From: Syngnathus acus
Lineage: Eukaryota > Chordata > Actinopteri > Syngnathiformes > Syngnathidae
DNA length: 64,000 nucleotides
Assembly: GCF_901709675.1 (NCBI RefSeq)
Contig: NC_051103.1
Span: 7,487,501 to 7,551,500 of the forward strand
Direction of reading: 5' to 3'
Part shown: positions 38,177 through 55,852 of the stretch, piece after piece
Layout of the letters: each line of letters starts with the position of its first letter
Numbering within the stretch: position 1 is the first letter of the stretch
Notes under the pieces: generated by a model
What the model saw: only the letters and a program-made list of their open reading frames with translations
Database searches by the model: none
What the model was told of the DNA's origin: nothing
Translations under genes and position numbers: made by a program

Positions 38177-39617
38177 AAGGGTGTTTTAGGAGGTCCCGAT
38201 CCAACTGTTTGGTTGTTATCTGGCTGCAGGCGCAGAAGGGAGGCGATAAATGCACGAGTCATTTCCTCCAGGTGGACAGCGAACGTTTTTGATTGGCTCC
38301 CGAATCTCCTTCAATCGACCCACACATTCAGTGATCAGATGACAGTTGACAAAAGATAATTGCTTCTCGGCCAAACAAAGACGCCTAAATAATCGCTTTT
38401 AGTTGCTAGATTAGGTAAATATATATTTTTAAATATAGTACAACTACTATTGAGCAAGTGTCATCTCCATTGTATCATATAATCATTCGTGTCATTGAAT
38501 TTTAAAAGTGTTTAAAATGATATGGCTGCAGTTTGTATGTGTTAACTTTTTGACTTATCAAATAGCTCCTTATCTTTAACTATATATTAGTCGACAATCT
38601 AAAGGGTGCAGTTTCGCAGAGAGTGATTAACTCAGGATTTGAATGTCGAATGAAAGATAGCCAGCCACAATCAGCGATAATGAGTCTGCAGATGTATGCG
38701 CTTATCTTCCTTATATGTGTCCTGTTTCACTGTCTCTTAATCTTTCACAATTTTACGAGCATTACTAACTCGGCCATATAAAGTCACATCAGAGTGCCAA
38801 GTGGAAGCGAAATGCTTTATCGTCTGATAAATGGGATCACTCATCGAATTGGATTTTGCGATGAGTCTTTAAAACGCGCGCCGCTAACAGTTAACTTTCC
38901 CAACTGCTGTCATTTAGATAAAGGGGATTCCGAGAGCAAACATGGACGTGAATAGCCTTGAAGACATGAAAGAAAGCACCAAAAGGCTAATATTTGGACT
39001 GAGACAATAATTACAGCTCATTGATTGCCTTGGCGTCAGACTCCTGAGCAAAACGATTGATAGCTTTTCAATAGGAGCAGCGGCTCGGTGACAGCTGGCG
39101 CCAGAAATGTTACCACTGACTGACAAATCGCTGCACGCCACTGAACAACACGAAAAACTGCACTTGTCAATATTTCTTATACAATATCATACTTTTAAAG
39201 CTGATTGACTGATGGTTTAGTGACTGCAATTCTTTTTTCCAACAGTAATTAAAGAAAACTATCACCTTATATTACAACATTACAATAAAGCACAGATTAG
39301 AATGACTCAAAATAATGAGAAAAGTTGTCATAATTCAATGTTGTATTTCTGCAACACATAGTTATGTGCTGACCCGTAGCTGAGTTTAGCAATGTGGGTC
39401 CACTTCTTTTTTTATACACATAATGTAAGTACAAAATAAATTGTATAGAACGCTAGGATGCTAGCAACGAATAAATCCACAGAATGCATACATTTCGTAA
39501 TTTAAGTCTGCAAACGGACATGGAGTTCTTCAATAAAAAAAAAGAAGTAATATTCTAACAAAAGAAACTGATGGCTGACCCAGACCTGAATTACTGAATC
39601 TCTCCAGAGATTGTTCC
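38177..39617. other. hhex upstream / trub1 downstream intergenic region
   Basis: No coding exon is seen. The region is non-repetitive and contains several GATA-like and homeodomain-like motifs, which is unremarkable at this base composition. It is the natural place for hhex promoter-proximal regulation. Confidence 0.5.
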
Positions 39618-41352
39618 TTATGTTCCACCTTCTGGTGTTTCCACACCATCAACACTCTGTTCTTGATCAGGGCATGGTTGCAGTGATTTCAGGATGTGTT
39701 CCAGTGTCCAGTGCTCCTCGTGTAAGGCATGCTGCTCCAAAGTGAACTGACCCTGCTTGGTACGGACCAGTTCCTTGACGTGAGCACACGATAAAAGTGC
39801 TGTGACAGACAAACAGATTATTGTTGTGGTGAAGCACAACATTTGGGATTGATTTGATTTGTTAATAGATCTAACCTTTGCCCAGGTCATCTATCAAGCT
39901 CCTCACATAAAACCCGCCGCCACATTCAATATCTGTGATGAAAAACATACAAGATTTTCACGGCCCGCTTAAAAGCATAAAATTCTGTACTGAGCAAAAT
40001 GATCATGGACAAACCCAAAGTGAAGAAGGGCAGTTTGAACTCTTGTAGTGTCAAGTTGTACACCGTGACAGATCTGGCAGGTTTGGCCTCGACCTTATGA
40101 CCTTTCTTCAGAAGAACAGACATTCGCTGGCCATCTTTTTTCAGTGCTGAGTAACTGAAACGATAAGAGCGTTAAAAAAATGAAACTCACGAGATGAGGA
40201 AGAAAACGTTGTATGCCACTGGAAATTCTGGACTCGAGTCACACTAAAACTGTCTACATACATACAGTTTATGGATATTTGTTAATCAGCATTCACATCT
40301 TTGCATAAGCGTGGAACCAGTTTTTTCTCGGAATTGTTGTACTTTAGCACCATCTGGTGGAACCTTAGTGTCATTGAAGGTGCAAGTATATCCTTGTTTT
40401 TCTTGCTTTTCAGATGTACTTTGTTGGCAATCCTTCAAATGCACCATATGCGTTCAGCTACTTACTATTGAATATATGAATTAGTCATCGATCATTAAAG
40501 ACATTTTCTGCAATTAGATACATTGCAACAATATTCACACATGGTTAAGCCTTACAGTGGTGGGACTTGCATGATATCGCCAACAAAACGGTTCAGCTTC
40601 TCCTCCACATCCAACTTGGTCACATGTTCTGGATAAAGAAAAAGAGAGACACTATGCACAAACACAGAAATACAAATATGCATATTTATTGACAACTAAT
40701 TACAACAGAAGATTTGATGGGGCTTGTACTTACGGAAATCTTTTTCTTCTGTAACACTGCCAGTAGCGTCCAGAGTGTCTGTTGCTTTACCCAGCTCTGC
40801 TACAGCAATGTATTTCTAAAAGAAAACCCATGATTGATTGCTTAGTTCCATAGGTTCTCCATTCATTCACGACCTACTCTACTTTACATATTTAGTACGA
40901 CTCACCTTGGAACCAGCCAACATTGTGCTGAGCATTTTTGTACCATTTCCAACACCAACAACTAAAAGGAACACAGAATAATGCCAAGAATTCAGACACA
41001 CTACCATTATGATGATGGCAATTAAAAGATAAATGGGGAATACCTAATACTCCACTGGCAGCACTGTCAAGCGTTCCTCCGTGACCCATCTTGAGACTCT
41101 GTTTCTTCCTCTTCCTCGGGTTCGGGTTCTGCACACCGGCTTCTATAAAACAAACAGATCGTCAGTGTTCCCCTCAACCAACGAGACCCATTTCTTTTCA
41201 TCTACGTTACCCTTCAGTAAAGTTTCTTTCAGTTTGTTCAAAACATCAGCAGACGTCGGTCCTTGCTTTTTATAAATTGCAAAGAGTCCATTCAATGATT
41301 GCAATTTAGATAGAGAACTAGTAAGAGGTGCAGCTGCGTTACTTCCTGCCAT
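39618..41352 (-). CDS. trub1: TruB-type pseudouridine synthase 1
   Basis: Isomerises uridine to pseudouridine; mammalian TRUB1 modifies the U55-type site in tRNAs and some mRNAs. Eight exons join in frame: 41352-41211, 41142-41044, 40961-40906, 40815-40734, 40628-40556, 40154-40015, 39932-39876, 39799-39618. They give 276 residues, shorter than human (about 349) mainly because the N-terminal extension is missing. The catalytic motif [13 protein letters not shown] places the catalytic aspartate at Asp73. [19 protein letters not shown] and [16 protein letters not shown] are family signatures. The last residues are acidic and unremarkable. The gene is divergent with lrrc45; the starts are about 860 bp apart. 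Confidence 0.95.
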
Positions 41353-42215
41353 GCTTTTCTGTCAATACGCGTTGATCTTCTTTGTTGGTTTCAACCAACG
41401 TTTAAGCTCAACACCGCCGTCTGCTGGTAGTTAAATTTAATACGTTTTATTTTGTTTGTAAACAAAACAACAATGTGGGATTTAATTAAATATTAGGAAA
41501 TGTTATATCACTCTAAATTTATTTTTAAGTAACTTTTATTCCTACGTTTGTGCTTTCGTAAACAAGCCCGAAAGCAATGATCGTCTTAGTGGATGGACTA
41601 CATTGACCATGATGCCTCACAAATGGAAAGCACTTCCTGGTTGATTGTCAACTGTGTTATGTTTCAAATGCGGCGCTCAACTCTATAAGGTCTGTGGTTG
41701 TTTTAATTCAATTAGAATATATAGTGTCTGTACTTGTGGTAAACGTTTTAAAAAGTCTGACTCTTTTATTTTGGGAAAATTGGCGAAAGTACGAACTTGT
41801 ATCATAAACAGATGTTAGCCAAGTCACATTGTTCGAACGTTAGCGTCGTATGATAGTTAGCGAATGAATGCATTTTCTTTTATCTGCTTGTTGACCACTA
41901 TATAGGTTCTTTAGAATTTGTGCACAGTGGAAATGTATATAGTTTCATTTAATTATTATTTGTTTTCAACGTGTTTTTGTTGAGCTATCTATACAAGCGA
42001 CTTATGGTATCAGGCAGAACCGTTACATGATAACACAAGATAGATTGAACCCGCCTCTTCTCCTATACACCACAAAATACTTATTTTCCAAATTACTAGC
42101 CGTATTATTGAGAGGGACTCTCTGTTGTCAAATTCTCTAACTGTAATGTTTTAATCTTTCCTTAGTTGCGGTGGCGATGAAGAAGTAAACGCTGTGCAAA
42201 AGAAAGGACGGCAGA
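41353..42215. promoter_or_regulatory. Shared trub1/lrrc45 divergent promoter and lrrc45 5' UTR intron
   Basis: The two genes point away from each other. A likely non-coding first exon of lrrc45 ends at 41689 (ATAAG|GTCTGTGG), and the coding exon begins at 42166 after TTTCCTTAG. The first exon contains a six-codon upstream ORF (ATGCGGCGC...TAA). No TATA box is evident, as expected for housekeeping bidirectional promoters. Confidence 0.5.
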
Positions 42216-45200
42216 ATGGAGGATTTCAGGCAGACCTACTTAGGCCTGTGTAAGGAAAGAGGTGTTGAGCCACAAGAGAGTGTCATGGTCAAACTGCTGG
42301 AATGCAAGTCATCCCGTCTGGATGTGAGTGGGCTGAGTCTGTCGGCGGATACCTGTGCACTCCTTGGCCGTGCTTTTCAAAAGGATACTTTCTTTACAGA
42401 GGTGTCACTCAGTGACTGCATGGTTGGTGACGAAGGTGAGTATCCAGAGGGTTCATTTCATTTTTGTGTTTCGAAGTTCTAACTTCTCAGTGCCAACGGT
42501 TAGTTATTAATCAGAACTTTATTTTGTACTCTTGAGGGCAGGAGAAATAAGGGTACAACTTTACCTAATTTCCCCCCTTGCGCCGTTTGCTGAGTATTTA
42601 ATGTGATTATGTTTACCTCCTTGTGTGTCGACTCTTAGGTGCCAAAGTTTTCCTCACTGGACTTTTTTACAATACAACCCTTAAAGTCTTAGATCTAAAG
42701 GTAACACTTGAAAAATGGACTATGTTGAATATATTTCATTGTATATATTCTTTCATGCAAAATCTGATTCGCAGGGAAATAACCTGAAATCATCAGCGGC
42801 AGAGGCTTTGGGGAAGCTGTTGGCACGTAACAATACTCTTACTCGGTAAGAACGACTTTTTCAACATAGTTATGATTATAACTACATCATAACTCGGACA
42901 TTGACTCAACATTTTGTATGCAGGTTAGTTCTCGACTGGAATGCGCTGGGAGTGTGGGAGGAAGCCTTTACTGCCTTTTGTGAGGGTTTGGGCACCAACA
43001 ATGTGCTGACACATCTTGACCTTCGCAACAATCAGATCAACCATCATGGAATGTTAGCACTTGCTCAGACACTTAAATGCAACAGCAGCCTGAAAGTACT
43101 TGGTGAATCACACACAAAATATTAATGATAATAATAATAACATAGCAATGGTGTTTATGGAAAAAAAGTCTATAGTCACCCTTGGTTTTGTTGTGTTATT
43201 AATGACATTTTTTGATAGTAATTCTGATACAAAGGTGTACTGTAAATCAGTAAACGGTTGGTTTGATACCCTTAGCGGGATTATGCCAAAAAAAAAAATA
43301 GGGCTGTGTATACAAATGTATTTGTAACTAATCTGAACACAGATTTTACGCACTTCATTGATTTTTGTCTCTGGCTGTTGACAGACCTGAGGTGGAACAA
43401 CATTGGTCTCCTGGGTGGCAGGTGTCTCCTGGAGGCTCTGCATAGCAACCACAGTGTTGCGCAATTGGAGCTGGCCGGAAACAACATACCCAGCGACACA
43501 CTCAAGGCACTTGGTATTGAATCTACATCCTTTTTTTTTTTTTTTTTAACCTTATGAGCAAACCATAACCACGTCATTCTAACTTTGAATCAATTTTATG
43601 CCCTTACTGTGTAACCGCTTCAGAGCACATTGTTGGACGCAACACAGATCGACAATCCACCTTAAGAGAAAGCCACAGCAGAACCCAGGTCCTCAGCAAA
43701 GAGATTCAGAATCTGAAGCAAGAGAAGGGACGTCAGGTAGCAGAAGCACTTATTTGTTATTTACTATTTTTTAAGTTTAAATAAAAAAATTTAAAAATCA
43801 TGATATTGACCCTTCCTTCACTTTTCTAGTTCCAAAACTTGATGGTGACCATCGACAGGCAGAGAGAAGAGATGGGACAGTCAAACCTGTAAGAACATAA
43901 ATTGTGTGAAATCACTTTGCAGACAAGAGAATGCATATACAGAATTTAAAAATACACGACATATTATGTTTGTGATCTAATCAAGTTGTATGCTTTGTTT
44001 GACTCGTTAGGTCCAGTTCCATCCAAATCAGTCAACTCCAGGAAGCCTTAAATGAGAGGAAGTCAACTGTAAATTCTCTCACTGCAAAGTAAACATTTCG
44101 TATTACAGTACAATAAAATGCATCCGCCGCAACAAATTGTTTAATGTAAAAAAAATATTGTGTGCAGATTGCAGATGACTGAGGCTGCCTTTGCACTCTC
44201 TGAGCAGAAAAATCACAGCCTGGCTGAGCTGATAGCGAGATTGAAGGTTGCGAAGGAGCAGGTCATGGAGGCGCAGAGCCGAGAGAAGAAAAAAGTACAC
44301 GAGGTATCGTTTTTTTTAAATCTTCATGAAACAATAGAAAACAAGTGAGACTGTGGGTATTACACTTTTTATTATGTTTGAAGCTTGTGAAATTTTCTGC
44401 TCCTTCAGGACAGCGTTTCCAGGGAAGGAAAGCTTCTCAGAGAGATCCAAAACTTGACAGACACCAACGTCCAACTCAAAAACAAGGTACAACAATTGAG
44501 TCTTTGCATCCGTTTTTATGACTTCACGAAATTGCTCTGATGATTTTTGCGCGCATCTGTTAGGTGGACGAGGTGGAGCGCAAGTGCAAGTCGCAGCAGC
44601 AGCAGCTTTTTGAGCTAAAGCAGGAACTCACCAACAGCACAGCTGAGCTGAAGCTCAAACTAGCACAGGCAGAAGGCAAAACAAAACAGTGAACCATTTA
44701 GATTGCATTTCCGTCACTGAAACTTGGAAATATGGATTCTATCTTGTCCTCTTAGACCGACTGGAAGTTGAGAAGCGAAGGTTCAAGCAAGGCCTGGAGG
44801 ACATGGATCATCTACGACAAAGAGAGGTATTTCTCTCTCTGTCTCTCTCTCGCTCTCTCTCCTCTATCATTCTCTCTCTCTCTCCTCTCTTCCGCCCCCT
44901 CTCCATACAAACTAACAAGTCTCTGTCCAGGTTGAACATGTTCATCGTCACCGAGAGGAAAGTGAGAAAACTCTACAGGAACGCATCTTCAAACTGGAAG
45001 GACAACGAATTCAACTAGAAGAGGTTTGGTGAATTGTCATTTACATCATATCATTGTCATTTATAAATGAAAAGGTGTGGGACTGATAATCACGTACTAG
45101 TTTTATGTAAGTGTCCTGCCTGTTTTTTAGGACTTGAGTAAGGCGAAAGCTGCATGTATGGCAGAGAGATCCCAGGCAGAGGAGGATCTGAGTAAAGCTC

Positions 45201-46244
45201 GTCTTCAAGTGAGACAAGAAGAGGTTGGTTTACAAATTTCTGATTTACCATTTTGCTCTTCTCCTTCAATTCAATTTTTTTTTTTTGGAGCAGCAGGAAC
45301 GTGCGTCATCATTGGAGGAGAAGCTTCGCTCAACGCGTTCCTCCTTGCAGGAGATCCAGCTGCAAGTTTCCCAACAGAAACAGATCATCTCTGACCAACA
45401 GGCCAAGAACAGTCAACACAACATTGAGACAGATTGCCTGCGTCGCAGAATAGAAGAGCTCCAGCAGGTATGGGCGGCACTATTTGGGTTTGTAAATAAA
45501 CTTTTTTGTTTTTTTTGCAGACCCCCTGAGAGCTCGGTTAAGCACTGCTTGACTACCTGTCCTGTATAATGTAACAAAAGAGGTGCTAAACCAATATGGC
45601 TTAAACGTGTTTACTTGCAGGAATTGTCTGGTAAGGACCAGGAAAAGGTGGCTGAGGTGAGTCGAGTGAGGTTGGAGCTACAGGAGCAGATCGGTCATTT
45701 GGAGGCCGAGAGAATTGCTCAGGGAGGACTGAAAGAGAAGATCGGTGCCCTTGAGAGAGAACTTAAAGGTACTTTGTATTATAACATACAAAGAAGTTTA
45801 TTGACAAACCACACACTGATGATATAAGGACAAATAATTCTATTCTAGTTATGTACATATTTATTTTTGTGACATTCAAAAATAAACCACAAGACTTCAG
45901 TAAACAAAACAAAGGCATTCATTTGATTAAAATGTAAATTCTTAATTGAAATAGAAATTTAGTCGACTCAAAATTTGTCCTGTTGTTTTTCTCTCCAGAA
46001 CTGCTAATGTTTTTCTTTGTGGTTTACTGTTGTCGTCATTGCAGTACTAAATAGTAACCACCGAGAGGCGCTGCTTGACAAAGAAAGCGAGATGTCCTCT
46101 CTGCTGGAGAAGCTCCGTCTTAAAGAGGCAGAGATCAAGAGGATGAGGGACGATGAAGCCCAAAGAGCTACATATCTACAGAATGCCATCCTTACCTATG
46201 TGCAAGGCTCCCCTCTAGCACAGTACAGCAGCTCCAATAAATGA
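42216..46244 (+). CDS. lrrc45: Leucine-rich repeat-containing protein 45
   Basis: Centrosomal linker protein that, with rootletin and C-Nap1, keeps centriole proximal ends together. Seventeen coding exons join in frame: 42216-42435, 42639-42700, 42775-42845, 42924-43102, 43385-43513, 43624-43736, 43830-43888, 44011-44088, 44168-44303, 44409-44486, 44564-44675, 44756-44826, 44931-45023, 45131-45223, 45291-45467, 45621-45768, 46045-46244. They give 672 residues (human 670). The N-terminal third holds RNI-like leucine-rich repeats ([30 protein letters not shown]); residues from about 225 onward are coiled coil. One intron needs a GC donor (see separate entry). The acceptor of the exon at 45291 is a GAGCAGCAG tandem, so one or two Gln may vary. 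The start ATG is preceded by a spliced 5' UTR. Confidence 0.96.
44676..44755 (+). other. GC-AG intron of lrrc45
   Basis: The conserved peptide [12 protein letters not shown] (human QAEERLDMEKRR) is recovered only if the exon ends GCAGAAG at 44675 and the intron begins GCAAAA. The nearest GT donor (ACA|GTGAAC, 13 nt further) breaks the frame and yields a stop within seven codons. The acceptor is CTCTTAG. The intron is 80 bp. The donor lacks the usual G at +5, so it is weak. Confidence 0.8.
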
Positions 46245-46668
46245 CTCAATGACCTCCAACCTCAATTCTCAGCCTTTACTGACGAGTGCTAAATGTTCAT
46301 ATTTCATCTGCAAAAACGCTTTAAACGCTGTATAATGGTGCTACTTAAAAACATACAGCTGTCACCTATAGTCTCCATTCTGGGATGCATGAGGTCACTT
46401 ATTTCAGTAATCAAAGATCTTTACTATCAAGATAGATCGCTAGCAATGTTTCTATGTGTTGTAATTTGATGCTTTGGATATGTCCGGATTTGCCTGTCAA
46501 AATGCCACTTCAAGAGCTTGTAAACCATTTTTAAAATAGTGCAACGGTTTTCTTTTCAAGCCAAAACTATGCTGGCTGTACAATACATAACCCTAAACAC
46601 GTCTTTTGGTTGTTAGCTACCTGACATTACTGCAGTTGTGAGTATGCCTTCAGTTGTGACAGAAAGGA

Positions 46669-46674
46669 TTAAAT
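46669..46674 (+). terminator. Candidate poly(A) signal of lrrc45
   Basis: ATTAAA about 425 bases after the stop. A canonical AATAAA also overlaps the stop codon itself, within TCCAATAAATGA at 46234-46245. The latter is too close to the stop for a conventional 3' UTR. Confidence 0.4.
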
Positions 46675-47052
46675 ATTATTTCTCTATATTGAGTCTTACG
46701 CTATAGTCTTAAAAATGATATATACACGTCTCAATGATATTACAGTGAATAGAGTTAATGAAGAAAGATATAAAAATGGGTTGCAATCCTCTTGTTTGGT
46801 AAGCTAGGCAAAACCGGAAGTACACTGAAGAAAACATCTCATCCTCGGCATTGCTAACGGCCCACTTTCTCCTTTGAGACAGCCGTTCGGTACTTTCCGG
46901 ACTCGTTCGGCATAACTCGTCATCTCCTCTTTCACTGCAGCGCCTTCGCCGAGCGGACTGGCCCGCTGCCCTCATCCGAGTTCTCAGTGCACCCTGTCGG
47001 ATCTATTAAACGACCACCGCCGGCTCCCCGGAAGCTCTCAGCTCGCGTACAA

Positions 47053-49969
<2,917 letters not shown>

Positions 49970-52900
49970 GAAGCAGAAAAATCCCGAAACTAGAAGCACC
50001 ACTAGGGTGATGAGGCGAGTAAACTAGCTTGAGTGGGTGTTCACTGCTAAGATTGCTTTCTTTATATTGATGTTTTTTCAACGCGATATTGGTAACAGGA
50101 CCAATATTTCTCTGATTGTGTTCTCATTACTAAATAAGGTCAAATACGTACATTGAGTGTTTTGTACTCATAGAACCACACTGAGTTCCCATGAGGGCTA
50201 ACAAAGGTTTCTATTGTCTTACCTGTCCTTCTGTCCTGCTTGCTTGAACGAATGCCGCCTTGACTGATAGAACGTGAACTGTGAACATGTCTTAAGGATA
50301 CGCCGTGAGTTTTTAGATTAGAACATTCATATGAGGAACTAAAAACTCGTCCTTAAATTACAATTCAAGCATGATGACGTCAAGAAACGGTTATTGAACA
50401 CTTGTGTAAAATTAGCTGTGGATTTTAAAGCGTTCATAGAAATTGAATAATAGAAGAATATTTATCAATACTTTGTAAAAAAAACATTTAATAACACTTA
50501 AAATTGGGAAATATCCATCAAATCCCAGAATTTGCATTGGTGACAAGAAATCTTTAACTTGGGGACAATGTTGGTAATTGTATGAAGTCTGTAAAATTTG
50601 TCCTGCAAGTATAAATGAATGCAAAATGTTTCTTGGGTGTATTAACTAACATGAAACACCTAAAAAAAAAATTGAGACTCCTGGAGTCATAATGAAATGA
50701 ATAAATCCTGGACCATGTGTCAGAAAATGTGTAGGTCATCAGATGATGGTGACATTTTATTCTTCCTGATAATTACATTGTGTAAAAACTATAAAGACCT
50801 GTATAAAACTAATTGTCACAATCGGGAATTAGGAATAAAGGCATTGTATTTAGAAACCAACTGATTTAGGTGGAAAGTGGTTTGAAAACTTAATGGGGCC
50901 AATAACCAGCTGGTCAGCCTTGTTAGTAGATTTGTTTTCTCTGTGTCGCATTTAAATTTAATGCAAGCTTAAAAAAAAATGTAATGATTTGCCAGAAGAC
51001 AATGCCTGCTCTCAGCCCACCTTGAGTTGTGTAACAATTTGGCAAATCTGTTGTTGCTGAGATAAGAATTTAACACCCTCCTCCTTTTCTGACATTTTTC
51101 ACATTTCAAGCACAATGAAGAAATATTACAAATACTAAAATTGTGCTGTATTCCATTTGGACTCATAAAAATTGGTTTCATCTTCAGAATAAATATGACC
51201 ACAGTAGCAACTTTGATCCAAACTATGGAATTTATTTATTGTGATGCATTTAAAATGTTAGTTACAAAAAAAAAAAAACCCTCATGTAACGCAAAATGAA
51301 CAAAATGAACTTTTTGTTGTTTGTGGTCAAAAATCATCTGATGTTACTGTTTGAGTAACTTTTTCCTAACTGTGAACATGTGACGGACAAACATTGAAAA
51401 CCTTGCTGCCTCTGAGGGTGGAGGAGTTTGCATGGGTCTTAAAATATTCTGCCATTGTTTTGATGTTGTTTGTATGTGCGCATGTGTGCGATTGCGTGTG
51501 TGGGCGTGTGTGGGAACATTGATAAGTTTGGAGGAGGTGCATGAAAGACAGTATTGTTTTTGCCAAGTTTTTAGTGTCAAGTTTTTGGTACTATTTCATA
51601 TTGTACTGCAGTAAAAAAAAAAGAAAACACAACCGTCAAAACAAAATAACATGTACAGAATAATTCTTCGAAAATGAATGCTTTATGAAGACCTAAATGA
51701 AGCCGATTCAACTTTTAGAAGTCAAAAATGAAACCAAGCGATTCATGATGAAGTTAGAAGTGTTGCTAACATTGTAGAATAAAAGGTCAATTAGTTTCGC
51801 TCAACTATCAGTGACAAAAAAGATTCAACATTTAGGAAATATACTCAAAGTATTTCTGTATGGGTGCAGGCTTGTGGGGACACTCGCACCTATTTGTCAT
51901 GATTGTTTTCTTGACTGGCATAGCTAATTTTGTGGTTGAATAATGTGTTGTCCTGCCTAGATAAGGTGTCGAAGTAAAGCTGACAAATGCAGCACCAATT
52001 GTTAATCTACTACTGCATGGAAGTTCTATGGTTATTTGACACACTGTAATTCTTAGGAGAGGTTGAAATGCATCGGCCATGTACGTATGTAATGTAAGAT
52101 GAATTGTGTCAACGGTGTCTCATTTCTTTTTTTAATTTTATGACTTCACGTCTGTGTGGTTAAATATTTCAATTTTTTGGAATACTAAATACAAATGTAT
52201 ATGTACGTCTGGCTTTTTGTCCTGATTTATTCGACACACGAGACATTACATGTAAAATCATCAAAGAAAGTGGAATAAAAAGTATCTGGATATGGACAAT
52301 ATAGTAGCGTGTTAATTTATTTGACAGCAGGGAAGAAAGAGTTCTGCTGATTGAATGTTTTTATTTTATATTTCTGTATGGCTCAAATTGGATTTTATTT
52401 ATATTAGATTATGTGTCGCCATAAAGGCAGTATGGAGGTGCTTTTATTTTGATGTCATTTCCTATCATAAAGGCAGTATGTATATGCTTTTATTTTGATA
52501 TCATTTCCTGTAACTTACCTACCGCTTCCTGCTTCGTAGTCAATTACGTCCTACCTGTTTTCTATCTGTTCAAAAGGAATTTCAACTAATTTCCGACTGT
52601 GAGGGATGCTAGAAGCAAAGTCGTGAGTAAAGTTTATTCTTAAATTGAATAATTGTTAGATGAAGTTGGGTTTAATGTTGGAAGAGAAGGGAATAATTTA
52701 AAAATATCGTTTTTATTTACATGTATTTGCATATTGAGAAGCTATTAGTTTGATTTACTCATGTCGATAATTCTGTTTAGCCCCACCCCACATTACATTA
52801 CTAAATGTGAATTGAATCAGTGTTCCATTAGTAGTAAAAGTGACCACTCCCACGCCATCAGTCATCTTGAAACACCAACCTTGACTCTTGTCATCTGTGT

Positions 52901-53003
52901 TGCCCTCACTGCAGTGTAGCAATTGAAGCTATCCAACAGGTTAAAGATCTCTAATGTCATAATTTGATCAAATTAAATGCACAATCATTTTCTTCAAAAT
53001 TGT
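49970..53003. other. rac3 3' UTR and convergent rac3/dcxr intergenic region
   Basis: rac3 and dcxr converge here. Several AATAAA signals on plus (about 50834, 51188, 51779 and 52271) could end rac3 transcripts, so the 3' UTR may be 0.9-2.3 kb. A short tandem duplication with period 46 (ATAAAGGCAGTATG phrase at 52421 and 52467) is present. No further gene is seen. Confidence 0.5.
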
Positions 53004-53009
53004 TTTATT
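53004..53009 (-). terminator. Poly(A) signal of dcxr
   Basis: TTTATT on plus reads AATAAA on minus, 48 bases beyond the dcxr stop codon. This is a compact 3' UTR, as expected for a housekeeping gene. Confidence 0.7.
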
Positions 53010-53056
53010 TTGAAAAGCATGCACAGCAAATGTGAAATGGTGCAGGATGTGCTTGT

Positions 53057-54620
<1,564 letters not shown>

Positions 54621-54880
54621 GACAAAACTGCTCCGAATAAAATCAACTGCAAACGAAAACACATTTCACTCGTTCGACCTAGCAGTATCGACGTGAGGGA
54701 CTCGTTAACTTGTCACGATCGCATGACAACCGAAAGCCATAATTCATCATTTAAACAGAGAATGTTTGTTTCTGCAAAAATGAAAGTTATTGTGCTTACC
54801 AGGGTAGTGCAAGCACGGAAGGGGCAGTCCTGCACCGTAGTAGTCAGGAAGGGGCGTCCCTCAGTTCCGTTTGGCTACCA
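54621..54880 (-). promoter_or_regulatory. dcxr 5' UTR, leader intron and promoter region
   Basis: On minus, the acceptor TGTTTTCGTTTGCAG is followed by a 26-nt leader (54646-54621) before the ATG. The upstream donor CACTACCCTG|GTAAGCAC ends a non-coding exon at 54800. Two GGAAGGGGC-type repeats lie within that exon (54815-54855). No TATA box is evident. The upstream end of the exon is not determined. Confidence 0.6.
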
Positions 54881-55149
54881 AGTTAATGGTCAAAGTGGGC
54901 TTTGCTACCGGCCCCATATAAATTATTTTAAATAATTTACGATCACTGTCAAACTTGATCAAAGGTACAACACAAATTTGTATGAAACTCAAACTATATG
55001 ACAGAGTATTATTTTTTGACAAGGCTGGTCTTTTTAACTAGTTTTTGAGCATTTTTTTATGCGTGTTTACTTAATTATCCGAACTAGTGTTGTATGCATG
55101 ATGTGGGAGTGTCTTTTGTGCAGGTTGCCAAAGACGCGCTTTTTGGTTA

Positions 55150-55260
55150 CTTGAATTGAGCTTTCTCGGCTACCGTACACTTCCGCTTCAGTGAGCAGCT
55201 AGCTCTTCAGGTTGTTACCATTTGGGCTTTCGAGTGAGTCATGTCAACTTTTTCCAAGCT
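55150..55260 (+). promoter_or_regulatory. Possible promoter/first exon upstream of the repeat region
   Basis: An ACTTCCGCTT (ETS-type) motif at about 55179 is followed by a short segment ending in a strong donor, TTTCGA|GTGAGTC, near 55231. This has the look of a small non-coding first exon of a plus-strand transcript, divergent from dcxr. No matching downstream coding exon was found. Confidence 0.3.
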
Positions 55261-55852
55261 CTTATACTTGCTGTATGTATGTAAATGCATACATGTAAAC
55301 AATGACATGAAAGGAGAATATTTGTTAGTCGTTAGGTCAGTGGCACTTGCTAGCTCTCATGAAACAAGAGTTGGAGCGTTAGCTAGCACGCCCACAAGCA
55401 GCACTCACTCGGCTGTCAATCAATGGATAATCAAGGAAAGCGTTTGATTTGAACGTTGTTTTTTCTATGTTTTGCCACGTCCAACCTTGAAGACTGGAGG
55501 CTCCACGTCGGCTGCTGGTCGTCTATCTGCATATCTCGAAAGGTACCTCCCCATTTTCCATGTAGCATTATGCCTCTGGTGACTAGCAAGGTGGACCTTG
55601 TCCTGTTGATTATTTGGGCCACAGTAAAAACAAACAAAATAATTGCTCTACAGTCGTTAAAGTTACATGTCAATGTAAGAAGTATAGTTTAGAAAAATAT
55701 ACTTGCATGTTAACTTAAAAAGTATATTTTTGATCATAGTTGGCACTCATGAAAAGTGAAAGCGTACCACTTTGTTCAAATAATATGACTTGAATTAAAA
55801 AAAATATATAAATCTAAAAAAAAATTGTGTGTAAGCTATGTTAGTTGGTAGT

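Noticed and set aside
44680-44693. lrrc45 ending at the TGA just after [11 protein letters not shown]
   Set aside because: This is read-through into an intron with a GC donor. The conserved downstream coiled coil continues in frame when the GC donor is used.
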